From: Channallabes apus
Taxonomy: Eukaryota > Chordata > Actinopteri > Siluriformes > Clariidae
Assembly (NCBI GenBank): GCA_030522415.1
Contig: CM060104.1
Location: 25,137,825-25,201,824, forward strand
Length of the DNA: 64,000 nucleotides
Direction of reading: 5' to 3'
Position 1 is the stretch's first letter, and the number at the start of each line of letters is the position of its first letter. Made by a program: the position numbers and the translations under genes. Under the pieces are notes generated by a model that saw only the letters and a list, made by a program, of their open reading frames with translations, did no database searches and was not told where the DNA came from. Positions 1-11,800 of this stretch are shown here, one piece after another.

Positions 1-142
1 CAAATTTTTCAGTTAAAATCTTTTATGTTCTCTGTCCTACTGGGAATAAAATTTTGGCTCATGTGATTTGAAAGTCTTTTAGTTTTTATTTTATTCAAAT
101 ATAAAAAACTTCCCAAAATTACCAGAATTTGGGTTGTATTCA

Positions 143-144
<2 letters not shown>

Positions 145-192
<48 letters not shown>
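145..192. repeat. (TG)n microsatellite
   Basis: About 24 uninterrupted TG units end directly at the splice acceptor of the exon at 199, so this repeat occupies the place of the polypyrimidine tract. Length changes here could affect acceptor strength. Confidence 0.95.
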
Positions 193-194
<2 letters not shown>

Positions 195-198
195 ACAG

Positions 199-284
199 AT
201 ATCATGAAGTCAAAAAGTAACCCTGACTTCCTAAAGAAAGAACGCCCAGCTGTGTCCAGGCAGGTCCGCGGTCTGAGGTCAAAG
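199..284 (+). CDS. Penultimate coding exon of an unidentified gene
   Basis: An 86-nt exon lies between an acceptor (GTTTACAG, ending at 198) and a donor (AAAG|GTGAGA). The open frame reads I-M-K-S-K-S-N-P-D-F-L-K-K-E-R-P and is highly basic. It ends exactly on a codon boundary after G-L-R-S-K. The next exon at 2872 continues in phase 0, and together the two give a short charged C-terminal tail. I do not recognise the protein; basic, coiled tails like this occur in cytoskeletal scaffold proteins, but that is only a resemblance. The intron to the next exon is about 2.6 kb and filled with repeats. The rest of the gene lies upstream of the window. Confidence 0.6.
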
Positions 285-656
285 GTGAGAGACTGCAGGC
301 TTCAGTGTGTTTTTTTTTTTTTTTTTTTTAAAGTCCCCATGTAACAATTCTTCACGTTTGTGTAAGTGTGTGTGCGTATTGTACAAATCTTAAAGTCTAC
401 CTCTCCTGTATATTACCCTGTCAGTCTGTTAGTGTGGAGGTGCCTTGGGATAGCTAACCCCGCCCCCTTCAGTGATGTAGGTATTGTATGCTTCTGGAAT
501 AAGCCACAAATTTGCATGTCCTTTCCGTGACTCAGCATGCCCCGCTCCTCCTCGCCTTGATTTCCTAATAGGTGTTTATCACAATTAGTGTTTTTACCAG
601 ATATTGTTTTTTTTTTTATATAACCAGCATCTGAAGTGATCCAGTTTAGGTTTGTA

Positions 657-1124
657 CAGTGGAACCTCGGATTGCGAGTAGACGAGAAAAATTTTTAAAT
701 AAATTTTGACTTGATAAACGAACGAGTCTTTATATGATAAGTACCAAATATCAGCGAGTATCATGTATCACGCATGCGCTTCTCGCTTTGACGCCAAACG
801 TCACATGATCACAATTGAGCCAATGGTTCTTCTCTCCCTCACACTGTGGAATTGTGGGCAATCGTCTCCCTTGCTCTGTCTTAGTGCGCGTCACTCATGT
901 AGTCAACATCGTGTACTGTTTATTATAACACTGTGACCACGTGAGTGTAAAACATCTTTTATTTTGTGTGTGCACATGTGTACTGTTTATTATAACATAC
1001 GTGTGTGCAGAATAGTAAGTGTCATTAGTGAGGTTCCTTGTTAAAGATCCAGTTTCTCTCTCTCTGCAGAAAGCTCTGATCCCGTTAGTGTGCAAAAGTG
1101 TGCCTCCTTCCTCCTCCTCTCGCC

Positions 1125-1202
<78 letters not shown>

Positions 1203-1409
1203 CGGAAACACTGCTCTGTCGCAATTGATTTGTTTTATTTTTACTTTATATTTTGTATAATTTATTTTTATTTGAATATTTTTGGGTTGTGGAACAAATT
1301 GAGTTTCCATTAGAGGGAAAGAGGGAAATTTGTTTTGATATACGAGTGTTTTGATATACAAGTACACTTGTATTATAATAAATTATGCTCGCAATCCAAG
1401 GTTCCATTG
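657..1409. mobile_element. Tc1/mariner-type MITE with TA target duplication
   Basis: The terminal inverted repeats start CAGTGGAACCTCGGATTGCG on the left and, read in reverse complement, CAATGGAACCTTGGATTGCG on the right (18 of 20 match). Both ends are flanked by TA (655-656 and 1410-1411), the target duplication of the Tc1/mariner superfamily. The 753-bp interior holds no transposase and contains a long (CA)n tract. The element is non-autonomous. Confidence 0.85.
1127..1199. repeat. (CA)n microsatellite inside the MITE
   Basis: About 36 CA units lie inside the MITE at 657-1409. Confidence 0.95.
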
Positions 1410-2372
1410 TATAGTAATCTGGTGTAGTTTGTTGAAGTGATCCACTATAGGTGACTGTAGTGATCCTGTCATAGCAGTGATCTAATTTTGGACTCTAAAA
1501 TGACCCAGTTAAGTTGAAGGAATCCATTTTAAGGTCACAGCACTGATCCAGTTTAGATTTAGTATGATACCACGTACACAGATCCAGTTCAGGAGAATGC
1601 AGGTTTAATTTGATTTTAGACCATCTAGTTTAGGACATGATATGAGTTAGTTTAGATCACTGCAGTAATCCAGTACAGGTGATGGTAGTGATCCTGTTTA
1701 GGTGACTATAGTTTACATCACTAAAGTGATTTAATTTAGGTAATTGAACAAAGTCTAGCAAACTGGGATAATCCAAAAAAACATGAAGAGATACAAAAGA
1801 ACATCCAGTTCAGGTGGCTGACAAGTTCCATGATCTGACATGTACAGTATGTGACTCTTTTAGTCTATGAGAAGATGAAGTTTAGGCCAGTGAAGTGATC
1901 TGGTTCATTATCATATACTGTAGTGATCCAGTTGAATCATTAGCTCACTACCTTTAGCGCTGCTATAGTGATTTACTGATCTGACGTTCAGTTTAACCTC
2001 AGTGTAGTGATGGAGTTCAGAGCATGTCAGTGATTCTTTTTGGGTTTAATATAAATAAATTGTTCTGCCGTGGGGTACGGCTATTAAAATATAATTAAAA
2101 CTGACGAAAGACTGATAAGTTGAAATATTTTGTTAATAATCTCTAACATTATCTAGAACAAAATCGTTTTTAATCAAAACCACCAGTAACAGCACTGCCT
2201 GAACTTTGTTGTGTGTTAACTTGTTACTGTTTATGTTCATCATTCCAGTTTTGTTTTTCTTCCTGTGTTATGTGTTTGTGTGTTTACTTTATCATGTCTG
2301 TGATTATTTTAATCTGACTTGATCATTCATTCTTTGCACGTTTGACACAAACATTTTTCCTTCATTTTTAAA

Positions 2373-2665
2373 TGCCATCTAAACATACCAGTTCACCATA
2401 ATACTCTACGTCCAGGAGTCCCCCAGATCTGCTCCTTTACCTTATGGCTAATCTATTTATAAAAATGCTTGGCTAAATAAATAGGTTTTGAGCCTAGACT
2501 TAAACACTGAGACTGTGTCTGAGTCCCGAACACTATTTGGAAGACTATTCCATAACTTTCGGCCTTCGTAAGAAAAAGCTCCGCCCCCAGCTGTAGTTTT
2601 CATAATACATGGTACTGACAAGCAGCCTGCATCCTTTGATCGAAGTAGGCGTGGCGGATCGTGAA
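2373..2665 (-). mobile_element. L2-clade LINE fragment, antisense
   Basis: The reverse complement matches the L2 copy at about 28845-29110. It covers the end of ORF2 (codons for R-L-K-T-Y-L-F-S) and the start of the 3' UTR. It is truncated at both ends and lies in the intron of the gene at 199-2943. Confidence 0.8.
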
Positions 2666-2871
2666 TGAGTGTGATGGCACGTCACATAAACGCTTGGTGA
2701 AGCTGCATAGTGAACAATCAACATGGCAGTGATCATAAATAATTATCCACTCCAGCAGCTCTATGTCTTTGGAGCTTGTGGATGATGTGAGGCCTCTTGT
2801 GGGAGGGGCTTATCGATAATGATTGACAGATTTATACTTTTTTTTTTTTTACTTCTTACTCTTCTTTACAG

Positions 2872-2943
2872 AGTCTGAAGGAGGGATTAACAGTGCAGGA
2901 ACGGATGAAGCTGTTTGAAGCAAAAGACTCAAGGAAGATATGA
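2872..2943 (+). CDS. Terminal coding exon of the unidentified gene
   Basis: The acceptor is TTCTTTACAG, preceded by a T-rich tract (about 2840-2850). The exon opens in phase 0 relative to the exon ending at 284 and reads S-L-K-E-G-L-T-V-Q-E-R-M-K-L-F-E-A, then D-S-R-K-I and a TGA stop at 2941-2943. The encoded end is an amphipathic charged helix. The match in phase, the canonical borders and a polyadenylation signal about 290 nt later support a real last exon. The product is not identified. Confidence 0.6.
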   Translation, partial: SLKEGLTVQERMKLFEAKDSRKI

Positions 2944-2951
2944 ACAACCTT

Positions 2952-2954
<3 letters not shown>

Positions 2955-2994
<40 letters not shown>
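2955..2994. repeat. (CA)n microsatellite in the 3' UTR
   Basis: About 20 CA units lie just after the stop codon of the terminal exon at 2872-2943. Confidence 0.95.
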
Positions 2995-2997
<3 letters not shown>

Positions 2998-3230
2998 CAC
3001 TTATCACTATGAACAAACAAACAAGATTATTATGTTTAATTAATATTTTTATTGTTATAATGAGTGAAAAGTCATCAGCTGCTTAGTTTTTGTGTGTGTG
3101 CGAGAGATTTATTAACTGCTGTATAACTTTATTCAGTTATTGCGAAAGATCCAGCTGTAAATCTGCTAACAATGTTGTAAATAAGAGTGTGTGTGTGTGA
3201 GAGAGAGAGATTTTATCTCATTTTATAAAA

Positions 3231-3240
3231 AATAAATAAA
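3231..3240 (+). promoter_or_regulatory. Candidate polyadenylation signal
   Basis: Two overlapping AATAAA hexamers (AATAAATAAA) lie about 290 nt downstream of the TGA at 2943. They are a plausible 3' end for the gene. Further AATAAA motifs at about 4215, 4581 and 4823 are alternatives. Confidence 0.45.
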
Positions 3241-3871
3241 TTTAATACACCGCTAATTATATCTCAGTTGGTCCCTCACCCCTCGCTCCTGTCAGTCAGT
3301 GTTACAGACGATCTGATTGGTTCCTGCTCTCAAGCAGCTTTTCCTACAGCTACTCACGATTAACACACACACAAACACATACAAAACAGTCAGACATGTC
3401 TGTATGATCGTAGCCTGCTAGCTGAAGCTAAAGCACTAGCATGTGAGATTAGCGGTGGTGCTCTACTGCGGCAATGCATTATGGGTAGTACACATAGTGG
3501 CCCAAGTACAACAGTTTTTGTAAAATGTGTGTTAATTTATAACAAACAAGACTTTTACATTTATTTGGTTTCATAGATGTTTATTCACCTCTTATTATAA
3601 CTATTATTAATCATTATTATTATTAAAATGTGAATAGCGTAGAAATCCCTAAGTAACAGTTCAGAAATGTTTTAATTTAATATAATTAAATATTTATACA
3701 TTTCCTCTAACAATTTCAGCAGTGTATTTTTCATCTTTTGAATAATGTTTGGTAATTTTTCATTCTAATTATTTTTCCATGGATTTTGTGTCCAGGTTTT
3801 TGCATTGTTGCAGTTTACGCCTGTATTTTTTTTACGTTCTCCTCTACCTTTAAAATCCATCATGCATGAGC
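3241..3871. other. Intergenic AT-rich stretch, nothing recognised
   Basis: I find no ORF, repeat family or splice pattern that I can support here. Confidence 0.5.
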
Positions 3872-4294
3872 GGTGTTCAAATCAAATTGGGACTTAAATT
3901 TCTGTTGAATGGAAGGACGCGCGTGAACGACAAGGAAGAGACGCATCTGTCTGTGTGAACTGTACACAAACCCACTCACACGTTACAGGAACTCGACTGG
4001 GAGTTATTGCCACGCCCCCATACAGTCCTGACCTCACTCCAAGACATGTCCACGTTTGGACTGTTAAAGGAGTTCCGGGGAGGCCGGCGTTTCAGATGTG
4101 AATCAGACAATCTGATCACGGCTCCGGCAAACTGAAAAAAACTTTTACCTTGATGGTGTCCAAGCTCTAGTGAAACACTGGGATAAGTGCATTAGTGTAT
4201 CAGGGGATTATATAGAGAAATAAAGGGAGTTTTTACACTCAGAACTGTGTTCTGTTATTCTGTACAATTCAAGTCCCGCTTTGGCTTAAACACC
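3872..4294 (+). mobile_element. Internally deleted mariner-like element
   Basis: The imperfect terminal inverted repeats begin GGTGTTCAAATCAAATTGGG on the left and GGTGTTTAAGCCAAAGCGGG on the right (reverse complement). Inside are remnants of the C-terminal half of a mariner transposase. A stretch reads E-L-D-W-E-L-L-P; then, after a one-base frame shift, P-P-Y-S-P-D-L-T-P, which includes the third catalytic Asp of the DDD family. A degenerate end resembles the usual W-D-K-C-I motif. At 423 bp it lacks most of the gene. I see no clear TA duplication. Confidence 0.75.
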
Positions 4295-4850
4295 CCATGT
4301 GTTATTATTATTAATATCAGATTGGTCTTATAAATCAAATGTTATGGTCTTCTCATTTTCCTGGACCCCTGATTTGTTGAGAAGTGAACAAGTGCTGCTG
4401 GTGTCACCTCACACAGTGACCTTCGCTTTAAATCTAATTTCTGTCCTTGGTCTAATCAGTGCTGTTTACACACTAGTATTTTCTGCATGGGCCTGTTTAC
4501 TCACTTTAGAAGAGCTGTATGGTGACTGGATTGGTTTTATAAGTGTGTGTATGTGTGTGTTTGGTTGTTTTTTGAGAGGGAAATAAAGTTTATTATAAGA
4601 CCTATTTGTATTTTAGGTGAGCGCTAAGGTTTGATTAAACACACTCACTGTAAGTCTGTATAGTGTTAAATACTCAGCGTTGTGTATATATCTGTTTCAC
4701 AGAGTTTTTGTTTAATGTTTAAAAATATGTCTGACTCACTAGCTCTATATGGAAAAATAAATCTATATATGAATAATCTCTTTTTCATTTTATTTTTGTG
4801 TGAATGTGGAATGTTGTCAATAAATCTTTTTAAAACTGTTTAGTTTGAAT
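4295..4850. other. Intergenic, no supported gene
   Basis: An open frame of 95 codons at 4299-4586 has no recognisable domain and no splice context. AATAAA motifs occur at about 4581 and 4823. I treat the stretch as non-coding. Confidence 0.5.
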
Positions 4851-5039
4851 ACTTTTTTTTATTAAGGATTTTCAGAACGTACAGATACAATCAAACAGAC
4901 ATACAAACACACAAACCCGCCCACAGCGCTGAAAAAAAAAATACACAATGTACATGAAAATAAAAATCTCTGCCTGCTGAAATTAAGCAAAACATGATGG
5001 GAAAGTAAAAACCTCTATTAAAATAAACATTCAGAGTTT

Positions 5040-7830
5040 TTGCAAAAAACAGTGGAGAGGTTTCCAGAGTTTCCAAAATTTGTCCGACCTGTGATTAAGA
5101 TCATAAGTTAGTTTCTCCAAGGGAAGGAAAGATGACAGCTGGGATATCCACATAGTGACAGTTGGAACCTGGGGTGTGGACCACTTCAGCAAAATGCATT
5201 TTTTTTGCCAAAAATGAGAGGGTTGTAAACAAGAGCTTGGAGTTCGAGTCAAAAAGATCTTCTGGAAAATTATTCAACAAATACAGAGCAGGAGATAAAA
5301 TAAAATGTTTTCCCGTTATCTCCTGAGTTACAGAGAGAACCCCCTTCCAGAATGATTGGATATTGTCACAGGACCAGAATACATGAAAATATGTACCCCT
5401 ATGTGCTTTACATTTAAAGCAAAGATTAGAACAACCTGGATACATTTTATGGAGACGAGAAAGTATTTTCTAATTTCTCGCATTAAAGGGGAATAATTTG
5501 TCTCAAATAAATTTTTCAAATTGGGAGTGAGAAAAATGACAAAATATTTAAGACCCCTATCTGAAACCTGAAACGGACATTGTATAGGTGGGTTACGGGG
5601 GCAATTAAAGGGCATCGAGACCGATTTTCCTAAGTTAACTTTGTAACCCGACACGGTACTGAATGAGGTTAAAGAATTCAACATTGCGGGAATCGAGGTT
5701 CGTGGATTCTCCAGATATAAAAGAACATCGTCTGCAAACAAAGAAATTACATGCTTTTTCCCATTAACTGTGATACCTGTAACATCTGAATTAATCCTGA
5801 TAGATTCTGCTAAAGGTTCAATAAATAATGTAAACAATAACGGTGATAGAGGACACCCCTGTCTGCAGCCTCTACGTACTGGAAACCCCTCAGACATCAG
5901 ACCATTTGTATTAACAGTAGCAACAGAGTCTGCATACAGATATTTAATGATATTAATAAAGTTGGAGCCTAGCCCTAATTTTTCTAAAACTGAAAACAAA
6001 AAAGACCACTCTACGCGATCAAAAGCTTTTTCGGCATCCAAAGATAAAATCATTGCAGGCTTATTTTGAGTGTTGAAATAATGAATAACGTTAAGGGCAC
6101 GGCGATCGTTGTCCATACCGCATCTAGATCTCACAAAACCTGCCTGATCAGGATTTATAACTTTAGGAAGGATCTTTTCAAGTCTGCGAGCCAATGCTTT
6201 TGTGACTATCGTATAGTCCAAATTAAGCAGACTAATTGGTCTATAGGATGAGCAGTCGAGGGGATTTTTATCTTTTTTTAAGAGCAGGCTAATAGAAGCT
6301 TGTTTCCAAGAGGGCGGTATTTCGCCTCCCCAAATATTATTAACAGCAGGTATAAAAATTGGGTGGATTTTAGACCAGAAGTTTTTAAAAAATTCCAAAG
6401 GGAAGCCATCCGGGCCAGGGGATTTCCCGTTCGGCATAGACTGAATGGCCGCCCAGATCTCCTCCACTGTAAAAGAAGCATTTAAGCTTGATCGATCTTC
6501 CTCTGAAATCGACAATAATGGAATTTTGCTTAGATAGCCGGCAATGTCTAGGCCCGTCGCGTCTGATTCCGAGCTATAAAGAGAAGTAATAGAAATCCCT
6601 AAAAGTTCTATTTATAGTTAAAGGGTCTCTTAAAATGTTGTCATTCTCATCCCGTATCATAACAATTGAACGATCATTATTCTGATTTTTTAGTTGGTGA
6701 GCAAGCAGTCTACTAGATTTATTGCCAAATTCGTAATATTTTTGTTTAGTAAAGAGCTAAAGCTTCTGAATGTGGCTGGTATGGTCCACATTCAGATTGG
6801 TTCTTGCATTCACCAGCGCTTTTAAATTTGAAATTGTAGGGGATTCCTTATGAATTTGCTCCATCCTGGAAACTTCATTTTCAAGTTTTTTCCTATTCCT
6901 GTCTCTGACTCTTTTAAGGTGAGAAGTGTAAGAGATGAGATGACCGCATAGAGTGGTTTTAGCTGCATCCCATATCATGGTGGAAGATACTGGGGACTCT
7001 CTATTATCCAACCAGAATTGAGATAAACAGTCTGAAACAAAAGGACAAAAAGAGTCACTGTTTAAGAGGGATGTGTTAAACCTCCAGTATGAGGTTCTAG
7101 GAATAGTGAAAGCAGAGTCTATCTGCAAATGTACTGCTGCATGATCTGACAGAGTAATACTGTCAATATGACAGGACTGAATCGCATTCATAAATTGCTT
7201 AGGGATAAAAAAGTAATCGAGCCGAGAATAAGAATTATGGGGATGTGAGTAAAATGTATAATCCCTCACTTTACGATTTAATTGGCGTCATGTATCTATC
7301 AAACCTGTATCTGTGCATAATTCGTTACGAACCTTAGATGATTTGGGGTTCAATACATTTGCAGACGAGGATTTATCTAGAGAGGCATTCATTACACAAT
7401 TGAAGTCTCCAGCTAGAAAACCTAGACCTTTACAATAATAATTAAACAATAAAATAATTTTTGATATGAAATTAGGTGAGTCGAGATTTGGTGCATAGAC
7501 ATTCAGGATAGTGATATGATGATTGTAAATCGAGCCTGTAATCATAATAAATCTTCCTTCAGGATCTGATTCCTTCTGCTCTAGGTTAAAAGGTATATTC
7601 TTATTTATAAGAATGGCCACCCCTCTCTTATTCTGTGAGTAAGAGGAGAAATGGACCTGACCTACCCATTCTCTCCTAAGCTTTAAGCTTTCAGTATCAG
7701 ACAGTTTTGTTTCCTGGAGCAGTACTATGTCGGGCTTTTGTTTTTTCAGATGAGTTAAAATTTTCTTCCTTTTTATTACATGGCCAATCCCCTGAACATT
7801 CCAGGTAACAAGTTTAAGTGAACCAGTCAT
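5040..7830 (-). pseudogene. L1 ORF2: endonuclease plus reverse transcriptase, disrupted
   Basis: From the ATG at 7830 the frame shows the apurinic-type endonuclease motifs W-N-V-Q-G, L-L-Q-E-T-K, A-G-D-F-N-C and L-S-D-H-A. It then shows a reverse transcriptase with the fingers motif S-Y-R-P-I-S-L-L-N, a palm A block (L-D-A-E-K-A-F-D-R-V), G-C-P-L-S-P-L-L-F and the catalytic F-A-D-D. A TGA at 7288-7290 stands where a Trp codon is expected, and the same frame continues after it. Near 5460 a deletion joins the palm/thumb to the C-terminal C-x3-C-x7-H-x8-C segment in another frame. The family protein nicks target DNA and copies its own RNA into it. This copy cannot make the full protein. Confidence 0.88.
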
Positions 7831-8369
7831 AAAAAGTAACCGATTGAAAATTAAGATGGCAGAGAGTTGACCTTGTAAAACAAAAACATGAAACACAGTG
7901 AACAAAATTGCAGCGCCTACCCATCCCTGTTCTGTCCCCAAACGACAGAACAAAACCGCCCCTAATGAAGTCACCAAACATATTAGACATACCGTAATCC
8001 TAGCTCATCTGAAAGACCACAATAGCAGCTTAGTAGCTAAAGACAACATCCAAACCTTGGGTTAAATACAGTAGAAAAACTCAAATCAGGGTCCCTTTAT
8101 ATAAATAAAAGAGGCTTACTTAAAGCAACTGAAACCTTATTTGCATAATGGTTTAAGACCAATAACAGTACAAATAGGTTAATAATAAAAGAGAAAGGAA
8201 AGATAATAGTATTAATAATAACAATACCAAATAGCAATAACAAATAAGTGGATGGGTTCAGTTCCAGTGAATTGCAGAGTCATTCAAAACTGTAAAAAGT
8301 GAAGGCAGGGACCCAGTGAAAGTCAAGTCTACATTCCTCCAAAACAAACGAAAACAAATAAGAAATACC

Positions 8370-8895
8370 TCAGTCAAGATTTTCCATGAAAGCGGCAGCT
8401 GTCTCGGGACTGTCAAAAAGGCGAATCTGCCCATTGTATAGACAGTGGAGCCGTGCTGGATAAGCAAAGCCTCGATACATGTTGCGACGGGCCATCAGTT
8501 TCCCCACGGCATCAAACTCGCGGCGTTTGCGCAAAACCTCCGAAGACAGGTCAGAATAAAACCGTAAGCTAGAGCCATTGTAGGGGATATCACGCTTCTT
8601 TAAAGCTGCCTTAAGCACTTCTTCCTTCTGAGAATACCGGAAAAATCGAACCAGGACACTTCTCGGGGGCTTGTTCGCCAGCGGGCTTGGAGCCAAAGTC
8701 CGATGAGCGCGTTCAAACTCCAGCGGCGGGAAGTCAGCCGGTAAGCCGACTAAAGTTGGGATAAGGTTTTGAAGAAAGGCCGCAAGCGGGGTAGAGCCCT
8801 CTGCTTTCTCCGGGAGATTGACGATCTTCAAATTTTTCCGACGTCCGCTGTTCTCCAGGTCGTCGACTTTTAACCGTAACATATTCACCGTCCCC
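8370..8895 (-). pseudogene. L1 ORF1 RNA-binding protein, 5'-truncated
   Basis: The frame begins with the end of the coiled coil (L-K-V-D-D-L-E-N-S-G-R-R-K-N-L-K). It continues through the RRM-like and C-terminal domains of L1 ORF1 proteins, including F-E-R-A-H-R-T and P-R-S-V-L-V-R-F. Such proteins trimerise and coat the element RNA. Codons upstream of about 8895 belong to the neighbouring sense LINE, so the N-terminus and most of the coiled coil are missing. Confidence 0.82.
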
Positions 8896-11800
8896 TCCTT
8901 GAACCACCACCTTATCGTGGTGGAGGGGTTTGCGTGTCCCAATGATCCTGGGAGCTATGTTGTCGGGGGCTTCATGCCCCCGGCAGGGTCACCCATGGCA
9001 ATCTGGTCCTAGGTGAGGGAACAGACAAAGAGTGGTTCAAAAGACCTCTTATGACGAGTACAACCATTGGAAAACGTTTTCCCTCGCCCGGACGTGGGTC
9101 ACCGGGGCCTCCCTCTGGAGCCAGGCCTGGAGGTGGGGCCCGATGGCCAGCGCCTGGTGGTCGGGTCTGCACCCATGGGGCCCGGCCGGGCACAGCCCGA
9201 AGAGGCAACGTGGGTCCCCCTTCCCATGGGCTCACCACCTGTAGGAGGGGCCAAAGAGGTCGGGTACAGTGTGAGCTGGGCGGTGGCAGAGGACAGGGGC
9301 CTTGGCGGTCTGATCCTCGGCTGCAGAAGCTGGCTCTAGGGACGTGGAATGTCACCTCTCTGGAGGGGAAGGAGCCTGAGCTAGTGTGTGAGGATGAGAA
9401 GTTCCGGCTAGATATAGTTGGACTCACTCGACGCACATCTTGGACTCTGGAACCAGTCTCCTTGAAAGGGGCTGGACTCTCTTCTACTCTGGAGTTGCCA
9501 TCGGTGAGAGGCGACGAGCAGGTGTGGGCATACTTATTGCCCCCCGGCTCGGGGCCTGTACATTGGGGTTCACCGCAGTGGACGAGAGGGTGGCCTCCCT
9601 CCCCCTTCGGGTGGGGGGATGGATCCTTACTGTTGTTTGCGCTTATGCGCCGAAAAGCAGTTTGGAGTACCCGCCCTTTTTGGGGTCTCTGGAGGGGGCG
9701 CTAGAGAGCGTCCCTCCTGGGGACTCCATCGTCCTGTTGGGAGACTTCAATGCTCACGTGGGCAATGACAGTGAGACCTGGAAGGGTGTGATTGGGATGA
9801 ACGGCCCCCCCCCGATCTGAACCAGAGCGGTGTTTTGTTATTGGACTTCTGTGCTCGTCACGGATTGTCCATAACGAACACCATGTTCAGGCATAAGGGT
9901 GTCCATATGTGCACCTGGCACCAGGACACCCTAGGCCGCAGTTCGATGATTGACTTTGTGGTCGTATCGTCGGACTTGCGGCCACATGTCTTGGACACTC
10001 GGGTGAAGAGAGGTGCGGAGCTGTCAACTGATCACCACCTGGTGGTGAGTTGGCTTCGTTGGCGGGGTAGGATGCCGGTCAGACCTGGTAGACCCAAACG
10101 TATTGTGAGGGTCTGCTGGGAACGTCTGGCAGAGTCCCCCGTCAGGACAAGCTTCAACCACGTCCTGGGGGAGGTGGGGGACATTGAGTCCGAATGGACT
10201 ATGTTCCGCGCCTCCATTGTTGAGGCAGCCGACCGGAGCTGTGGCCGTAAGGTGGTCGGTGCCTGTCGCGGTGGCAACCCAAGAACCCGTTGGTGGACAC
10301 CGGCGGTGAGGGATGCCATCAAGCTGAAGAAGGAGTCTTACCGGGCCTTTTTGGCTGGTGGCACTCCGGAAGCAGTTGATGGGTACCGGCAGGCCAAGCG
10401 GAATGCAGCTTCGGTGGTTGCTGTGGCAAAAACCCGGGCGTGGGAGGAGTTTGGGGAGGCCATAGAGAATGACTTCCAGACGGCTTCGAAGAGATTCTGG
10501 TCCACCATCCGGCGTCTCAGGAGGGGAAAGCAGTGCACGGTCAACACAGTGTATAGTGGGGATGGTGCGCTGCTGACCTCGACTCGGGACGTTGTGGGTC
10601 GGTGGGGGGAGTACTTCGAAGACCTCCTTAATTCCACCAACATGCCTTCCGATGAGGAAGCAGAGTCTGGGGACATAGAGGTGGACTCTTCCATCTCTGG
10701 GGCCGAGGTCGCCGAGGTGATCAAAAAGATCCGTGGCGGGGCCCCGGGGGTGGATGAGATCCGCATGAGTTCCTCAAGTCTCTGGATGTTGTAGGGCTGT
10801 CATGGTTGACACGTCTCTGCAACATTGCATGGACATCGGGGACAGTGCCTCTGGACTGACAAACTGGGGTGGTGGTCCCCCTCTTCAAGAAGGGGGAACA
10901 GAGAGTGTTTTCCAACTACAGAGGAATCACACTCCTCAGCCTCCCCGGGAAAGTCTACTCAGGGGTCCTGGAAAGGAGGGTCCGTCGGATAGTCGAACCT
11001 CGGATTCAGGAGGAGCAGTGTGGTTTTCGTCCAGGTCGCGGAACATTGGACCAGCTCTACACTCTTAGCAGGGTCCTGGAGGGGGCATGGGAGTTTGCCC
11101 AACCAGTCTACATGTGCTTTGTGGACTTGGAGAAGGCATTCGACCGTGTCCCTCGGGGAGTCCTGTGGGGGGTACTCCGGGAGTATGGGATATCGGATTC
11201 CCTGTTAAGGGCTGTCCGGTCCCTGTATGACCGGTGTCGGAGCTTGGTCCGCATTGCCGGTAGTAAGTCGGACCTGTTTCCGGTGAGAGTAGGACTCCAA
11301 CAGGGCTGCCCTTTGTCACCGATCCTGTTCATAATTTTTATGGACAGGATTTCTAGGCGCAGCCAGGTCGTTGAGGGGGTACAGTTTGGTGGGCTCAGGA
11401 TTGGGTCACTGCTTTTTGCAGATGATGTTGTTCTGTTGGCCTCATCATCCTGCGACCTACAGCTCTCACTGGATCGGCTCGCAGCCGAGTGTGAAGCGGC
11501 TGGGATGAGAATCAGCACCTCCAAATCTGAGGCCATGGTCCTCAGCCGGAAAAGGGTGGAGTGCCCTCTCAGGGTTGGGAGTGAGATCCTGACCCAAGTG
11601 GAGGAGTTTACGTATCTCGGGGTCTTGTTCACGAGTGAGGGTAAAATGGAGCGGGAGGTCGACAGGCGGATCGGGGCAGCGTCTGCAGTGATGCGGGCTC
11701 TGTATCGGTCCGTCGTAGTGAAGAAGGAGCTGAGCCAAAAGGCAAAGCTCTCAATTTACCGGTCGATCTACGTTCCTACCCTCACCTATGGTCATGAGCT

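Larger units (their letters stand above)
625..2030. repeat. Degenerate minisatellite, consensus near AGTGATCCAGTTTAGG
   Basis: At least twelve imperfect copies of a motif close to AGTGATCCAGTTTAGG, spaced roughly 25-60 bases apart, run from about 1424 to 2010. One more copy lies at 633-650, on the far side of the MITE at 657-1409. The MITE therefore seems to have jumped into this repeat. The array sits inside the intron of the gene at 199-2943. Confidence 0.6.
4851..8895 (-). mobile_element. L1-clade (Swimmer/Tx1-like) LINE, 5' end replaced by another LINE
   Basis: An antisense LINE ends in an A tail (T run at about 4850-4860 on plus). It carries ORF1 (8370-8895) and ORF2 (about 5040-7830). 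ORF2 has a premature stop at 7288-7290 and an internal deletion near 5460 that removes the thumb region between the reverse transcriptase and the C-terminal Cys motif. The 5' end is cut at about 8895, where the sense LINE at 8896 begins. The region at 7831-8369 between the ORFs is non-coding LINE sequence. Confidence 0.88.

Noticed and set aside
129..344. 71-codon frame containing poly-Val/Cys
   Set aside because: The start and most codons are the (TG)n repeat. Only the exon part 199-284 is believable.
1041..1367. 108-codon minus frame rich in Cys-Val
   Set aside because: It is a translation of the (CA)n tract inside the MITE.
4299..4586. 95-codon hydrophobic frame after the mariner remnant
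   Set aside because: No domain, splice signals or repeat match; chance length in AT-rich DNA.
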